A stretch of DNA of 64,000 nucleotides. It comes from Ruminococcus sp. (GTDB taxonomy: Bacteria > Bacillota > Clostridia > Oscillospirales > Acutalibacteraceae). How positions within the stretch are numbered: position 1 is the first letter of the stretch; each line of letters opens with the position of its first letter. The notes beneath the pieces were generated by a model. The model did not search any database. It had not been told where the DNA came from and saw only the letters and a program-made list of their open reading frames with translations. Of this stretch, positions 1 through 7,929 are shown piece by piece. Made by a program: the position numbers and the translations under genes. Where the stretch lies: the NCBI GenBank assembly GCA_017458845.1, contig JAFSZY010000057.1, positions 53,738 through 117,737 on the forward strand. Reading direction: 5' to 3'.

Positions 1-474
1 ATCCACGATGTGCTCGAGATGACCGTCGAGGAAGGGCTTGAGTTTTTCAGCTCTATTCCCAAGATTCAGCGAAAGCTTAAAACTCTCTACGACGTCGGAC
101 TCGGTTATATCAAAATCGGACAGCCCGCCACTACTCTCTCGGGCGGCGAGGCTCAGCGTGTAAAGCTCGCCACCGAGCTTGCCAAGCGCAGCACAGGAAG
201 GACTGTATATATCCTTGACGAGCCTACAACAGGTCTGCATATAGCCGACGTGCACAAGCTTATAGAGGTGCTTAACACCTTAGTTGACAGCGGCAACACC
301 GTAATCGTTATCGAGCATAATCTTGATTTGATAAAGATATCAGACCACATTATTGACCTCGGACCCGAGGGCGGCAACAACGGCGGTGAAATCGTAGCCG
401 AGGGTACTCCCGAGCAGGTCGCTGAGAACAAAAACTCCTTTACAGGTCAGTATCTTAAGAAAGTTTTGGAATAA
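1..474 (+). CDS. uvrA: Excinuclease ABC subunit A, C-terminal part (5' end outside window)
   Basis: This is the last ~157 codons of UvrA, the ATPase that recognises DNA damage in nucleotide excision repair and hands it to UvrB. The reading frame is open from base 1, so the gene starts upstream of the window. Visible are the second ABC signature ([13 protein letters not shown]), the Walker B segment ([12 protein letters not shown]) and the following H-loop region (VIVIEHN). It ends in the usual UvrA tail ([19 protein letters not shown]). A 152-bp palindromic repeat follows the stop directly and may also act as a terminator. The assignment is secure; only the truncation by the window edge limits it. 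Confidence 0.97.
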   Translation: MHDVLEMTVEEGLEFFSSIPKIQRKLKTLYDVGLGYIKIGQPATTLSGGEAQRVKLATELAKRSTGRTVYILDEPTTGLHIADVHKLIEVLNTLVDSGNTVIVIEHNLDLIKISDHIIDLGPEGGNNGGEIVAEGTPEQVAENKNSFTGQYLKKVLE

Positions 475-481
475 AAAAATC

Positions 482-633
482 GTACCCCTTTTTAAAGGGG
501 TCAAAATCGCTAAGCGCGTGCGCTTCGATTTTGGGGGATTATCTTTCCTTTATCAGAACGTTCTGACAGAGGACCGTTAACGCTATACAATCCTCCGAAA
601 TCAAAAGATTTCGACCCCTTAAAAAAGGGGTAC
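482..633. repeat. 152-bp palindromic MITE-like repeat, copy 1
   Basis: The element starts GTACCCC and ends GGGGTAC. Each end is itself a small palindrome (CCCCTTTTTAAAGGGG and CCCCTTAAAAAAGGGG), and the interior holds the palindrome TCAGAACGTTCTGA. A second copy of about the same length, nearly the same sequence and the same ends lies at 46905-47055. It carries no ORF. It is probably a non-autonomous mobile repeat, and the end hairpins could stop transcription leaving uvrA. Confidence 0.85.
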
Positions 634-662
634 ATTATTGTCAAAATCTTTTGATTTTACTC

Positions 663-691
663 TTGTCACCCAGCCTCTCTTGTGTTATAAT
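663..691 (+). promoter_or_regulatory. Sigma-A promoter for thyX-tmk
   Basis: The -35 is TTGTCA (663-668) and the -10 is a perfect TATAAT (686-691), with a 17-bp spacer. The thyX start codon is 41 bases past the -10. Confidence 0.8.
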
Positions 692-731
692 TTACAATGT
701 ATAGAAATGTATTTATAAGGGGGACTAGGAT

Positions 732-1532
732 ATGAAACCTAAGGTTACTCTGTTAGCTCACACTCCCGCTCCCGAGGAAGTTGTGGCTATGGCGGCAAAG
801 CTCTGCTATTCCGCTTCCGATATTGAGAATATTCGCGAGGGGCTCGACGAAGAAAACACCGCTCGTTTTATTGATATGCTTACAAGTCTGGGACACGGCA
901 GTCCCGTTGAACACGCTTCGTTTACTTTCGGTATCGAGGGTATCAGCCGAGCCTGTTCTCACCAGCTTGTACGCCACCGCATAGCATCCTACAGCCAGCA
1001 GTCGCAGCGATATGTGGACGGCACTAAGTTTGAGTTTGTCACACCTCCCGAGATAGAGAATAACGAAAAAGCTTATAACGCCTACAAAAAGGTTATAGAT
1101 ATGCAGTCTGATGCCTACCGCGAGATTCGCGACGCTTTGGTAGCGGGCAGTATCCGCGAGCATTTCGGCGATAAATTCAGCGGTACGGACGAAGAAATAA
1201 TCGAAGCTTTCAAGTCAAGCGAAAAGTCTATGTACACCGCTTTTCTGAAAAAGGCTAACGAGGACGCGCGCTTTGTGCTCCCCAACGCCTGCACCACAAA
1301 GATTATCTGCACCTTTAACACACGCAGTCTTGACAACTTCTTTGCTCACCGCTGCTGCAACAGAGCGCAGTGGGAAATCCGTGAGGTTGCCGAGCAGATG
1401 CTCCTAGAGTGCCTCAAAGTTGCTCCTCATCTTTTCAAAAACTGCGGACCTTCCTGCCTGTTCGGACCTTGTCCCGAGGGCAAAATGTCTTGCGGAAAAG
1501 CCAAGGAAATGAGAGAGAAATATGGCAGGTAA
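732..1532 (+). CDS. thyX: Flavin-dependent thymidylate synthase ThyX
   Basis: ThyX methylates dUMP to dTMP using FAD, NADPH and methylene-THF. The family signature RHRxxSxxxxSxR is intact at residues 81-93 (RHRIASYSQQSQR), and the later dUMP/FAD contact stretch AQWEIRE is also present. The protein is 266 aa, normal for the family. The C-terminal 25 residues contain a cysteine-rich tail (CGPSC, GPCPEG, MSCG), which I associate with clostridial ThyX proteins. The start ATG follows AAGGGGG by about 8 bases. The gene overlaps tmk by 11 bp, so the two consecutive steps to dTDP are translationally linked. Confidence 0.96.
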   Translation: MKPKVTLLAHTPAPEEVVAMAAKLCYSASDIENIREGLDEENTARFIDMLTSLGHGSPVEHASFTFGIEGISRACSHQLVRHRIASYSQQSQRYVDGTKFEFVTPPEIENNEKAYNAYKKVIDMQSDAYREIRDALVAGSIREHFGDKFSGTDEEIIEAFKSSEKSMYTAFLKKANEDARFVLPNACTTKIICTFNTRSLDNFFAHRCCNRAQWEIREVAEQMLLECLKVAPHLFKNCGPSCLFGPCPEGKMSCGKAKEMREKYGR

Positions 1533-2181
1533 GTTCATTGTAATTGAAGGACTTGACGGTTCGGGCAAAGCAACCCAGACCGAGATTCTCAGAAAGTATT
1601 TTGAACAAAACGGCGAGAATGTAAAGAAGCTGACTTTTCCCGATTACGACAACGAAAGCTCAGCTCTCGTCAAGATGTATCTCGGCGGTGAGTTCGGCGA
1701 CAATCCCGACGACGTTAACGCCTACGCCGCGGCGGCTTTCTACACGGTTGACCGAATTGCCAGTTACCTAAAATTCTGGAAAGAGGATTATGAAAACGGT
1801 TCGGTTATTCTCTCAGACCGCTACGCAACCTCAAATATAATTTATCAGATGTCTAAGCTTCCCGAGAGTGAGTGGGACAGCTATATCGACTTTCAGCAGG
1901 ATTTTGAGTATTCGAAAATCAAAGTTCCCGAGCCCGACCTAATTATCTACCTTGACGTTGAACCCGAGGTCAGCCAGAAGCTTTTGAGCTCGCGTTATTC
2001 GGGTGACGAAAGCAAAAAGGACTTGCACGAAAAGAATCTTAGCTTTCTGCTCAGTTGCAGGGAATCCGCTCTCTACGCCGCAAAAAGGCTTGGCTGGGTA
2101 AAAATATCCTGCACCAAAGACGGCGAAATGCGTTCCATTGAGGACATCAGCGCAGATATACTAAAGGTTATAAATTCATAA
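1522..2181 (+). CDS. tmk: Thymidylate kinase
   Basis: This enzyme phosphorylates dTMP to dTDP, the step after ThyX. The P-loop is GLDGSGKAT at residues 10-18, and the DRY motif lies in LSDRYATSN. The sequence after DRY (IIYQMSKLPESEWDSY) differs from the classical bacterial DRYxxSxxAYQ form and resembles the variant I associate with clostridial and eukaryote-like thymidylate kinases. At 219 aa the length is standard. It starts inside the 3' end of thyX (11-bp overlap), and the DUF2156 gene follows 11 bp after its stop, suggesting one operon driven from the promoter at 663. Confidence 0.94.
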   Translation: MAGKFIVIEGLDGSGKATQTEILRKYFEQNGENVKKLTFPDYDNESSALVKMYLGGEFGDNPDDVNAYAAAAFYTVDRIASYLKFWKEDYENGSVILSDRYATSNIIYQMSKLPESEWDSYIDFQQDFEYSKIKVPEPDLIIYLDVEPEVSQKLLSSRYSGDESKKDLHEKNLSFLLSCRESALYAAKRLGWVKISCTKDGEMRSIEDISADILKVINS

Positions 2182-2192
2182 GGAAATAGATT

Positions 2193-3083
2193 ATGCTGGA
2201 TTTTAAAAGACCGGCTAAAGATGATTTGGCGTTCCTGCGAAAAATCTGCGAGAACCACGGCACTATGGGCTGTGATTTCAACGCCTCAAATATCTTTATC
2301 TGGAGAAACAAGTACAATATAAAAATTTGCTTCTACGGTGGTTTTCTTCTCCTCGCTTATTTCAAAGAGAACAACCCGTGGGGCTATTGTTTCCCTGTGG
2401 GAGAAGGAGACCCGACAAGCGCGATTGCCGCTATCTATCGTGACGCTAATCAACGCGGGATAGAGGCTGAGTTTGTTATGCTCACCGACGCTCAAAAGGA
2501 AAAGCTTGTTGAAATCACCGAGTATGAATATTCTTTTAAAGAATTAACAGGTGACGAGGACTACATATACACCAACTTTGACCTCAGCGTTTTACCCGGG
2601 AAAAAGTACCACTCAAAGCGCAACCATATTTCAAAGTTTGAGCGTGAATATCCCAAGTGGAAGTTTACATTAATTTCCGAGAAAAATTTTGTTGACGCTA
2701 TGACTGTTTTCAAAAAGTGGTGCGAGAATAATAACATAGAGCCCTCTCAGTATGATGAGTATCAGGCGGTCACTGAAATGTTTGAGAATTACTCGCTGCT
2801 TCAGATGCACGGCGGAATCCTCTATGTAGAGGACAAGCCGGTTGCTATGACCGCTGGTTCAAGAATCAATCAGACTACTTTTGACGTTAGCTTTGAAAAG
2901 GGTTTGACCGAGTACGAGGGCGTATACGCCAAGATTAACAACGAGTTTGTAAAGACATTAATCGGTTTTGAGTTTATCAACCGCGAGGAAGATATGGGCA
3001 TAGAGTCACTCAGAAAGTCAAAGATGTCCTATCATCCCGTCGCCATACTCAAGCGTTACAGCGCGAAAAGAATAGAGAGCTGA
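2193..3083 (+). CDS. DUF2156 (phosphatidylglycerol lysyltransferase C-terminal-like) protein
   Basis: This is a 296-aa soluble protein of the DUF2156 type, a double-GNAT-fold domain also found at the C terminus of MprF lysyltransferases. Supporting segments are the opening FKRPAKDDLAFLRKI, the SxxNIFIW stretch, WGYCFPVGEG, and KKYHSKRNHISKFEREYP, which is typical of these proteins. There are no membrane segments, so it is not a full MprF. The substrate cannot be read from the sequence; tRNA-dependent amino-acyl transfer is only a fold-level guess. It is the third gene of the thyX-tmk group and has an AAGGA ribosome binding site. Confidence 0.85.
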   Translation: MLDFKRPAKDDLAFLRKICENHGTMGCDFNASNIFIWRNKYNIKICFYGGFLLLAYFKENNPWGYCFPVGEGDPTSAIAAIYRDANQRGIEAEFVMLTDAQKEKLVEITEYEYSFKELTGDEDYIYTNFDLSVLPGKKYHSKRNHISKFEREYPKWKFTLISEKNFVDAMTVFKKWCENNNIEPSQYDEYQAVTEMFENYSLLQMHGGILYVEDKPVAMTAGSRINQTTFDVSFEKGLTEYEGVYAKINNEFVKTLIGFEFINREEDMGIESLRKSKMSYHPVAILKRYSAKRIES

Positions 3084-3098
3084 ATACCAATGGTCGGC

Positions 3099-3194
3099 TC
3101 ACAAGTCTCCTAAACTTCACAGGAATGATGAGGTTCGGGGGATATGATTATTTGATAGGAACGTTCACGGTATACGAGGAGAAATCAAAAAATG
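3099..3194 (+). repeat. 5'-UTR dispersed repeat (family R3), copy ending on the GNAT start codon
   Basis: This 96-bp copy runs from TCACAAGTCTCC through GGGGGATATG and AGGAACGTTCAC to GAGGAGAAATC and the start codon. A second copy of nearly the same length lies on the minus strand at 25661-25755 and also ends on a start codon. By eye about four in five bases match. The 3' part supplies the Shine-Dalgarno sequence. Confidence 0.8.
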
Positions 3195-4007
3195 ATAGAA
3201 ATGAGGTACGCGTCAAAAGAAGATGTTAATTCCTTAAAAGAATTATATCTCTCATCCTTTGACGAAAAGCCCGAAGCGATAGAATTATTCTTTAATAGAA
3301 TATTTATTCCCGAAAATTGCTATATAGCTATCGAAAAAGACGAGCTCATCGCTATGGTTCATATGCTTCCGACAATGATAAACGGCAGGCGGACGCGCTA
3401 TCTTTACGCAGCCGCTACCAAGGAGGAGTTTCGGGGTTTCGGGATAATGGACGGGCTTGTCAAGGCGGCGCTCTCCGTATACGCTCCCGAGATTTGCGTC
3501 ACGCTTCCCGCTGATGACGGTCTTTATGATTACTACAAGCGTTTCAGGTTCAAGCCGCTCGAAGTGAATGTCGCTGAGCTCAGCCATGATGAAGCTGTTT
3601 TGCTCTCAAAGTCTTTTGATGAGCAGGAGCTTGTTGTTGAAAATTATTGTGGAATTAGAAACAGAGTTTTAAAAGATAATTTTCTTTTCTGGAATAATAA
3701 TCACATCAATTACGCCTTTGACTATAACGAGCTCTATGGCGCTAAGATTATAAAAAGTAACTTCGGCTACGCGATAGCCTATGAGGAAGAGGGAGTTTGC
3801 GAGGCTGTCGAGTTTATTTGCGCCGACGAACATTCGCCGCAAATGCTTTCCCTGCTGATTAGTGAATTTAACAGCGATAAGTTCAGAATACGACTTTCAC
3901 CGAACCAGAAGTTTTTCAAAGATACGCACAGCGAAAAGTTCGCTATGGCTCGTTACGCTGCAAATTACGAACCTGAGTTTATTTACTCGGGACTGACATT
4001 AGAATAG
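3192..4007 (+). CDS. GNAT family N-acetyltransferase
   Basis: This 271-aa protein has an N-terminal acetyl-CoA-dependent acetyltransferase fold. Residues ~65-85 (RTRYLYAAATKEEFRGFGIMDGLVKAAL) form the beta4 strand and pyrophosphate-binding loop, with RGFGI in the place of the usual R/QxxGxG. The second half (from about residue 130) is less conserved and resembles the extended Eis-like or two-domain GNAT layout. The substrate is unknown. The start is chosen by the GAGGAG motif 10 bases upstream; both this motif and the leader belong to the R3 repeat. An alternative in-frame ATG at 3201 has no better site. Confidence 0.83.
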   Translation: MIEMRYASKEDVNSLKELYLSSFDEKPEAIELFFNRIFIPENCYIAIEKDELIAMVHMLPTMINGRRTRYLYAAATKEEFRGFGIMDGLVKAALSVYAPEICVTLPADDGLYDYYKRFRFKPLEVNVAELSHDEAVLLSKSFDEQELVVENYCGIRNRVLKDNFLFWNNNHINYAFDYNELYGAKIIKSNFGYAIAYEEEGVCEAVEFICADEHSPQMLSLLISEFNSDKFRIRLSPNQKFFKDTHSEKFAMARYAANYEPEFIYSGLTLE

Positions 4008-4030
4008 TAGTCAGTAGTCAGTGGTCAGTT
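4006..4030. repeat. CAGTAGTCAG-type short heptameric repeat
   Basis: A run of AGTAGTCAGTAGTCAGTGGTCAGT follows the GNAT stop. The same imperfect 7-bp units (CAGTMGT, or ACTGCTG on the other strand) recur in at least six other intergenic gaps of the window. Confidence 0.7.
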
Positions 4031-4142
4031 AAGCGTTAACAAGTGTTTAATTGGGTTCTAAGCAAACATCTCGCGGTATATGTTCTTTTGTAACTGTATT
4101 TACTTTATCGCTTGAATAACTTACCACTTATCACTTCTCATC

Positions 4143-4213
4143 TAGGAATAAGGTGAGTGGATATAAAGCACACGATAGGAACTACATTTTTTGATAAGGA
4201 GAAATCAAAAATG
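4143..4213 (+). repeat. 5'-UTR dispersed repeat (R3), copy before DJ-1 gene
   Basis: This copy reads GGTGAGTGGATATAAAG, then ATAGGAACTACATTTTTTGA, then AAGGAGAAATCAAAAATG. It ends exactly on the start codon of the DJ-1/PfpI gene, like the copies at 3099 and 25661. Confidence 0.75.
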
Positions 4214-4750
4214 ATATATTTAATGCTAGCCGACGGATTTGAAATCACCGAGGCTTTAACAACAGTTGACGTGCTTCGCAGAGCAAAGCTCGACGTACTC
4301 ACAGTCGGAGTATATGACAAGCAGGTTACAGCTTCCTGCAATATCACCGTCACAGCCGATATCACCGCGGACGAAGTTGAAATCGACAGACTTGACGCCG
4401 TAATTCTTCCCGGCGGTATGCCGGGAACTCTCAATCTTGAGAAGTCGGATTTTGTTCAGAAGGTAATTGATTTTGCTGTGGAGAACGACAAGTGGATTTG
4501 CGCTATCTGCGCCGCTCCGTCAATCCTCGGACATAAGGGTATTCTCGACGGCAAGAACGCCACCTGCTACCCGGGCTGCGAAGTCAGCGAGGATATGGTG
4601 AATTACACAGGCGAGCCCGCCGTGTGTGACGGCAAGGTCATCACAGGCAAGGGCGCGGGCTGTACAATCAACTTTGGTTTGTTAATCGCCGAGAAGCTGG
4701 CGTCAAAGAGCATCGCCGACGACGTTAGCTCATCAATGCAATGTCCGTGA
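4211..4750 (+). CDS. DJ-1/PfpI family protein
   Basis: This 179-aa protein of the DJ-1/ThiJ/PfpI family has the nucleophile elbow AICAAPS with Cys100 and the early acidic partner in LADGFEITEA (Glu11/Glu14 region). The order MxADGFEITEALTTVDVLRRA...VILPGGMPG...AICAAP is that of the YajL/DJ-1 branch, which includes proposed deglycases and redox-sensing chaperones. The physiological substrate is not known here. I chose the ATG at 4211 because AAGGAG lies 9 bases upstream; an upstream in-frame ATG at 4157 lies inside the repeat and has no site. The stop overlaps the next start by 10 bp. Confidence 0.88.
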   Translation: MIYLMLADGFEITEALTTVDVLRRAKLDVLTVGVYDKQVTASCNITVTADITADEVEIDRLDAVILPGGMPGTLNLEKSDFVQKVIDFAVENDKWICAICAAPSILGHKGILDGKNATCYPGCEVSEDMVNYTGEPAVCDGKVITGKGAGCTINFGLLIAEKLASKSIADDVSSSMQCP

Positions 4751-5313
4751 AAACCAAGCAGCAAGTCCGCTCGTACTGTAAAGAGATAAGAGCTGATTAT
4801 TCCGCGGAGATTAAAAGCAGCTATGACCGTGAAATCTCCGAAAAGCTATTAAGCCTCGATGAGTATTCAAACAGCAAAACTGTTTTGGCGTTTGTTTCCA
4901 AGGATATTGAGGTGGACACCAAAGCGATAATCGCTAAAGCTTTTTCACACGGCAAGACTGTCGCCGTGCCAAGGTGTAATGTCGAACGGGGGACGATGAC
5001 TTTTTATGTCATAAAATCCCGCTCTGACCTAACGTCGGGATATTACGGAATCCTTGAACCGAAAGAAACTTGTCCCGAGCTTAAAGATTTCAGCAGCTCA
5101 ATTTGTCTTGTGCCGGCCCTCGCGTATGACAAAGAGCTGTTCCGCGTAGGCTTTGGAAAAGGCTATTACGACAAATTTTTAAAAGATTATTCGGGCGTCA
5201 GCGTCGGAGTTTGTTATTCGGATTGTATCGCCGAACAACTCCCCAAAGACGAATTTGACCGCCCTGTAAATATACTTATTACAGACAGCATAATTTATCG
5301 GAAGGATAATTAG
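4741..5313 (+). CDS. 5-formyltetrahydrofolate cyclo-ligase
   Basis: This enzyme (MTHFS, YgfA family) converts 5-formyl-THF to 5,10-methenyl-THF with ATP, returning a storage folate to one-carbon metabolism. The family hallmark GFGKGYYDKFL is present near residue 140, preceded by the LVPALAYD strand. The N-terminal helix KQQVRSYCKEIRADYS holds the usual Lys/Arg residues. At 190 aa the length is normal. It overlaps the DJ-1 gene by 10 bp, and mltG begins 3 bp after its stop, so it sits mid-operon. With thyX nearby, folate supply is a local theme, though the linkage is only positional. Confidence 0.95.
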   Translation: MSVKTKQQVRSYCKEIRADYSAEIKSSYDREISEKLLSLDEYSNSKTVLAFVSKDIEVDTKAIIAKAFSHGKTVAVPRCNVERGTMTFYVIKSRSDLTSGYYGILEPKETCPELKDFSSSICLVPALAYDKELFRVGFGKGYYDKFLKDYSGVSVGVCYSDCIAEQLPKDEFDRPVNILITDSIIYRKDN

Positions 5314-5316
5314 GGT

Positions 5317-6663
5317 ATGGATAACAATTCTTATGAAGAAAGATCAGCCAGAAGAGCCAGAGAAGAGAAGGTTAAAAATTTCCATGTTCATATTGACCAG
5401 GATGACCTTGCTGTAGGCGAGCGTTACAGACAGCTCGAGAACCTCGACGAGCCTCAAACCGAAGCTATCAGTTCTTTCTCTGACGATGATGTGCGCAAGC
5501 AGATGAAAAAGAGCTCCAGAAACCAGGCGAAAGTAGAGCTCAAAGCTGCCAAAAAACAGCAGAAATACATTGACCGGCAGAACAGGCGTACGTTCCGCTT
5601 TATCTGGTGGATGTCTGTTGCCGTCGTCGGCGCGATGATTGCCCTGTTCGCGCTTGTGGGTATAAACGATATGCTCGCTGTCAGTCGTTCCGCTGACAAG
5701 ACTGTAAGTATCTCAATTCCCGAGAATCCCACTCTTCAGGATGTCAGCGCCGAGCTCGAAAAGAAGGGAGTTATTTCCGAACAGGGTTTCTTTGAGACGT
5801 ACGCCAAACTCACCAAGAACGAAGAATTCAGCCAGGGCGAATACAAGATTAAAACCAATCTTGACTACGAGGCGATTATAAACTATCTCGCTTTGATGAC
5901 CAACCGTACCGATACCATCAAACTAACTATTCCCGAAGGTCTGAACGTTCAGGAGACAGCAGCTTTACTTGTCAAAAAGGGTGTATTATTCAACGAGGCT
6001 CACTTCCTTGAGCTTTGCAACTCAACTTACTTTGACGAGGACTACAAGTTTTTGGCGCACAAGAATGACGACAAGCGCTACTATAAGCTTGAGGGTTATC
6101 TTTTCCCCGATACATATGTATGCTATACCAACGAGCGTCCTGAGCTTACTATCACAAGAATGCTCGACAACTACGAGAACCGTATAACATCGTCTCAGTA
6201 TGTCGAGGGCTACAAAAAGCCTGTGAATATCTCTAAGATAGCCAAGAAAAAGAAAATCAGTATGAACAAACTGCTCACAATGGCTTCTATTATTCAGGCT
6301 GAGGCGGCTTCTACCGAGGATATGTACAACGTAAGCTCTGTTATCTACAACCGTCTCAAGAGCGGAGCCGAGAGTGACGTGTATCGTCTGGAGCTTGACT
6401 CTACAAGATATTATCCCTACAGGAAGAAGTCAAAAATCCCAGCGGAAGAACGCAAAACTTTTAAAAGTACATACAATACATATAAGAAAAAAGGACTGCC
6501 CGCGGGTCCCATCTGTAACCCGGGCATGCAGGCAATTATGGCGGCGCTCTATCCGAACGATACCGAGTACCTCTATTTCTGTCACGACAGTGACGGCACT
6601 CCGTACTATTCCACAAATTACGAGAGCCATCGCTACAATCTTGAACTTGCGGGATTATTATAA
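5317..6663 (+). CDS. mltG: Endolytic transglycosylase MltG
   Basis: MltG is a membrane-anchored lytic transglycosylase that cuts nascent peptidoglycan strands and sets glycan length. A basic cytoplasmic N-terminus of ~90 residues precedes one membrane segment (about 95-116), then the LysM-like and YceG catalytic regions. The catalytic stretch ASIIQAEA is at 323-330; Glu329 aligns with the active-site glutamate of E. coli MltG. The late motif GLPAGPICNPGMQAI is diagnostic. At 448 aa it is longer than the E. coli protein because of the long cytoplasmic tail, which I regard as common in Firmicutes. The stop and the next start share one base (TAATG). Confidence 0.95.
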   Translation: MDNNSYEERSARRAREEKVKNFHVHIDQDDLAVGERYRQLENLDEPQTEAISSFSDDDVRKQMKKSSRNQAKVELKAAKKQQKYIDRQNRRTFRFIWWMSVAVVGAMIALFALVGINDMLAVSRSADKTVSISIPENPTLQDVSAELEKKGVISEQGFFETYAKLTKNEEFSQGEYKIKTNLDYEAIINYLALMTNRTDTIKLTIPEGLNVQETAALLVKKGVLFNEAHFLELCNSTYFDEDYKFLAHKNDDKRYYKLEGYLFPDTYVCYTNERPELTITRMLDNYENRITSSQYVEGYKKPVNISKIAKKKKISMNKLLTMASIIQAEAASTEDMYNVSSVIYNRLKSGAESDVYRLELDSTRYYPYRKKSKIPAEERKTFKSTYNTYKKKGLPAGPICNPGMQAIMAALYPNDTEYLYFCHDSDGTPYYSTNYESHRYNLELAGLL

Positions 6664-7874
6664 TGTTTAAACCTGAAGTATTATCTCCCGCGGGAGATTT
6701 CGAGTGCCTACAGTCCGCTGTACGATTCGGCGCGGACGCCGTTTTCCTAGCGGGCAAGCAATTCGGTATGCGTACGGCCAGCGCTAACTTTGACCTCGAC
6801 GAGCTCAAAAAAGCCTGTGACTACGCGCATAAAAATAGCGTAAAGATACACCTTACCTGTAACACACTGCCTCGCGGCTATGAGCTTGCGGGGCTTCCCG
6901 TATTTCTGGAAAATGCGGCTTTGGCGGGGGTTGACGCTTTCATAATCGCCGACGTGGGAGTTATGGAGCTCGCCAAAAAATACGCCCCCGATGTAGCGCT
7001 GCACGTTTCTACTCAGGCGGGCGTTACGAATCATTTAACCGCCAATACCCTTTATAATATGGGCGCTTCAAGAGTTGTCCTCGCGCGCGAGCTCACGCTG
7101 GACGAGATTTCGGATATGCGCGCCAAAGTCCCCAAGGAGCTCGAGATTGAGTGCTTTGTGCACGGCGCTATGTGCGTGTCGTTCTCGGGCAGATGTCTTA
7201 TTTCGAGCTATATGACGGGCAGAGACGCCAACCGCGGCGACTGCGCCCAGCCGTGCAGGTGGAAGTATCACCTCTTTGAGGAAAACCGCGAGGGACAGTT
7301 TTTCCCCGTTGAGGAGAATGAGCAGGGTACGTTCCTCTACAACTCCCGCGACCTTTGTATGATTGAGCACATTCCCGAGCTTATCAAAGCGGGAATTTCA
7401 AGCTTTAAGATAGAGGGCAGAGCCAAGTCAAGCTACTATGTAGCGGTTACCACAAACGCCTATCGTCACGCTGTGGACGAGTTTATGAAGAACCCCGATG
7501 GCTTTGTGCTGCCAGACTGGATTAAAGAGGAAACCGAGAAGATTAGCCACCGTGAGTATAACACAGGCTTCTACTTCGGCTCCGAGCCAGGGCAGGTCAC
7601 CGACAACGGCGGCTATATCCGCCATTATGACGTAGTGGCGTTCTGTGAGAGCTCAGACGGCTTAACCGCGAATATAACCCAGCGCAACAAGTTCCTTGTC
7701 GGCGATACTCTCGACATTCTCCCGCCCGGCGGAATACCTTTCAATACAAAGTGCCTCAAGCTGATTAACGAAAGCGGGGAAGAGGTGGACTCCGCTCCCC
7801 ACGCTATGGAAAAGCTCACAATGAACACGGATTCAAAAATCCCCGCTGGCTCTGTAATCAGAAAGAAAAAATAA
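6663..7874 (+). CDS. Peptidase U32 family protein
   Basis: This is a 403-aa U32 (collagenase-like) family protein. The opening EVLSPAGDFECLQSAVRFGADAVFL and the signature CVSFSGRCLISSYMTGRDANRGDC with QPCRW are intact. Some members (TrhP/YegQ, RlhA) act in RNA hydroxylation rather than proteolysis; the cysteine cluster in the signature would suit an Fe-S cofactor, but which subfamily this is cannot be settled by eye. It overlaps mltG by one base and so is translationally coupled to it, the usual clostridial mltG-U32 order, often with an O-methyltransferase between, which is missing here. Confidence 0.9.
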   Translation: MFKPEVLSPAGDFECLQSAVRFGADAVFLAGKQFGMRTASANFDLDELKKACDYAHKNSVKIHLTCNTLPRGYELAGLPVFLENAALAGVDAFIIADVGVMELAKKYAPDVALHVSTQAGVTNHLTANTLYNMGASRVVLARELTLDEISDMRAKVPKELEIECFVHGAMCVSFSGRCLISSYMTGRDANRGDCAQPCRWKYHLFEENREGQFFPVEENEQGTFLYNSRDLCMIEHIPELIKAGISSFKIEGRAKSSYYVAVTTNAYRHAVDEFMKNPDGFVLPDWIKEETEKISHREYNTGFYFGSEPGQVTDNGGYIRHYDVVAFCESSDGLTANITQRNKFLVGDTLDILPPGGIPFNTKCLKLINESGEEVDSAPHAMEKLTMNTDSKIPAGSVIRKKK

Positions 7875-7875
7875 A

Positions 7876-7921
7876 GGCTCCTTTGGCTAAAGGAGCTGTC
7901 AGCGAAGCTGACTGAGGATTG
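7876..7921. repeat. Short palindromic intergenic repeat (GGCTCCTTT/AAAGGAGCTGTCAGC type)
   Basis: GGCTCCTTTGGCTAAAGGAG is followed by CTGTCAGCGAAGCTGAC, giving two hairpins back to back. The double-hairpin design matches the larger R2 repeats at 9301, 13432, 19577 and 20203. It sits between the U32 gene and the next gene. Confidence 0.6.
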
Positions 7922-7929
7922 TATAAATT

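Noticed and set aside
753..1163. Long minus-strand open frame inside thyX
   Set aside because: It has no ribosome binding site, and the opposite strand encodes an intact, motif-complete ThyX; such mirror frames occur in most genes of this window.
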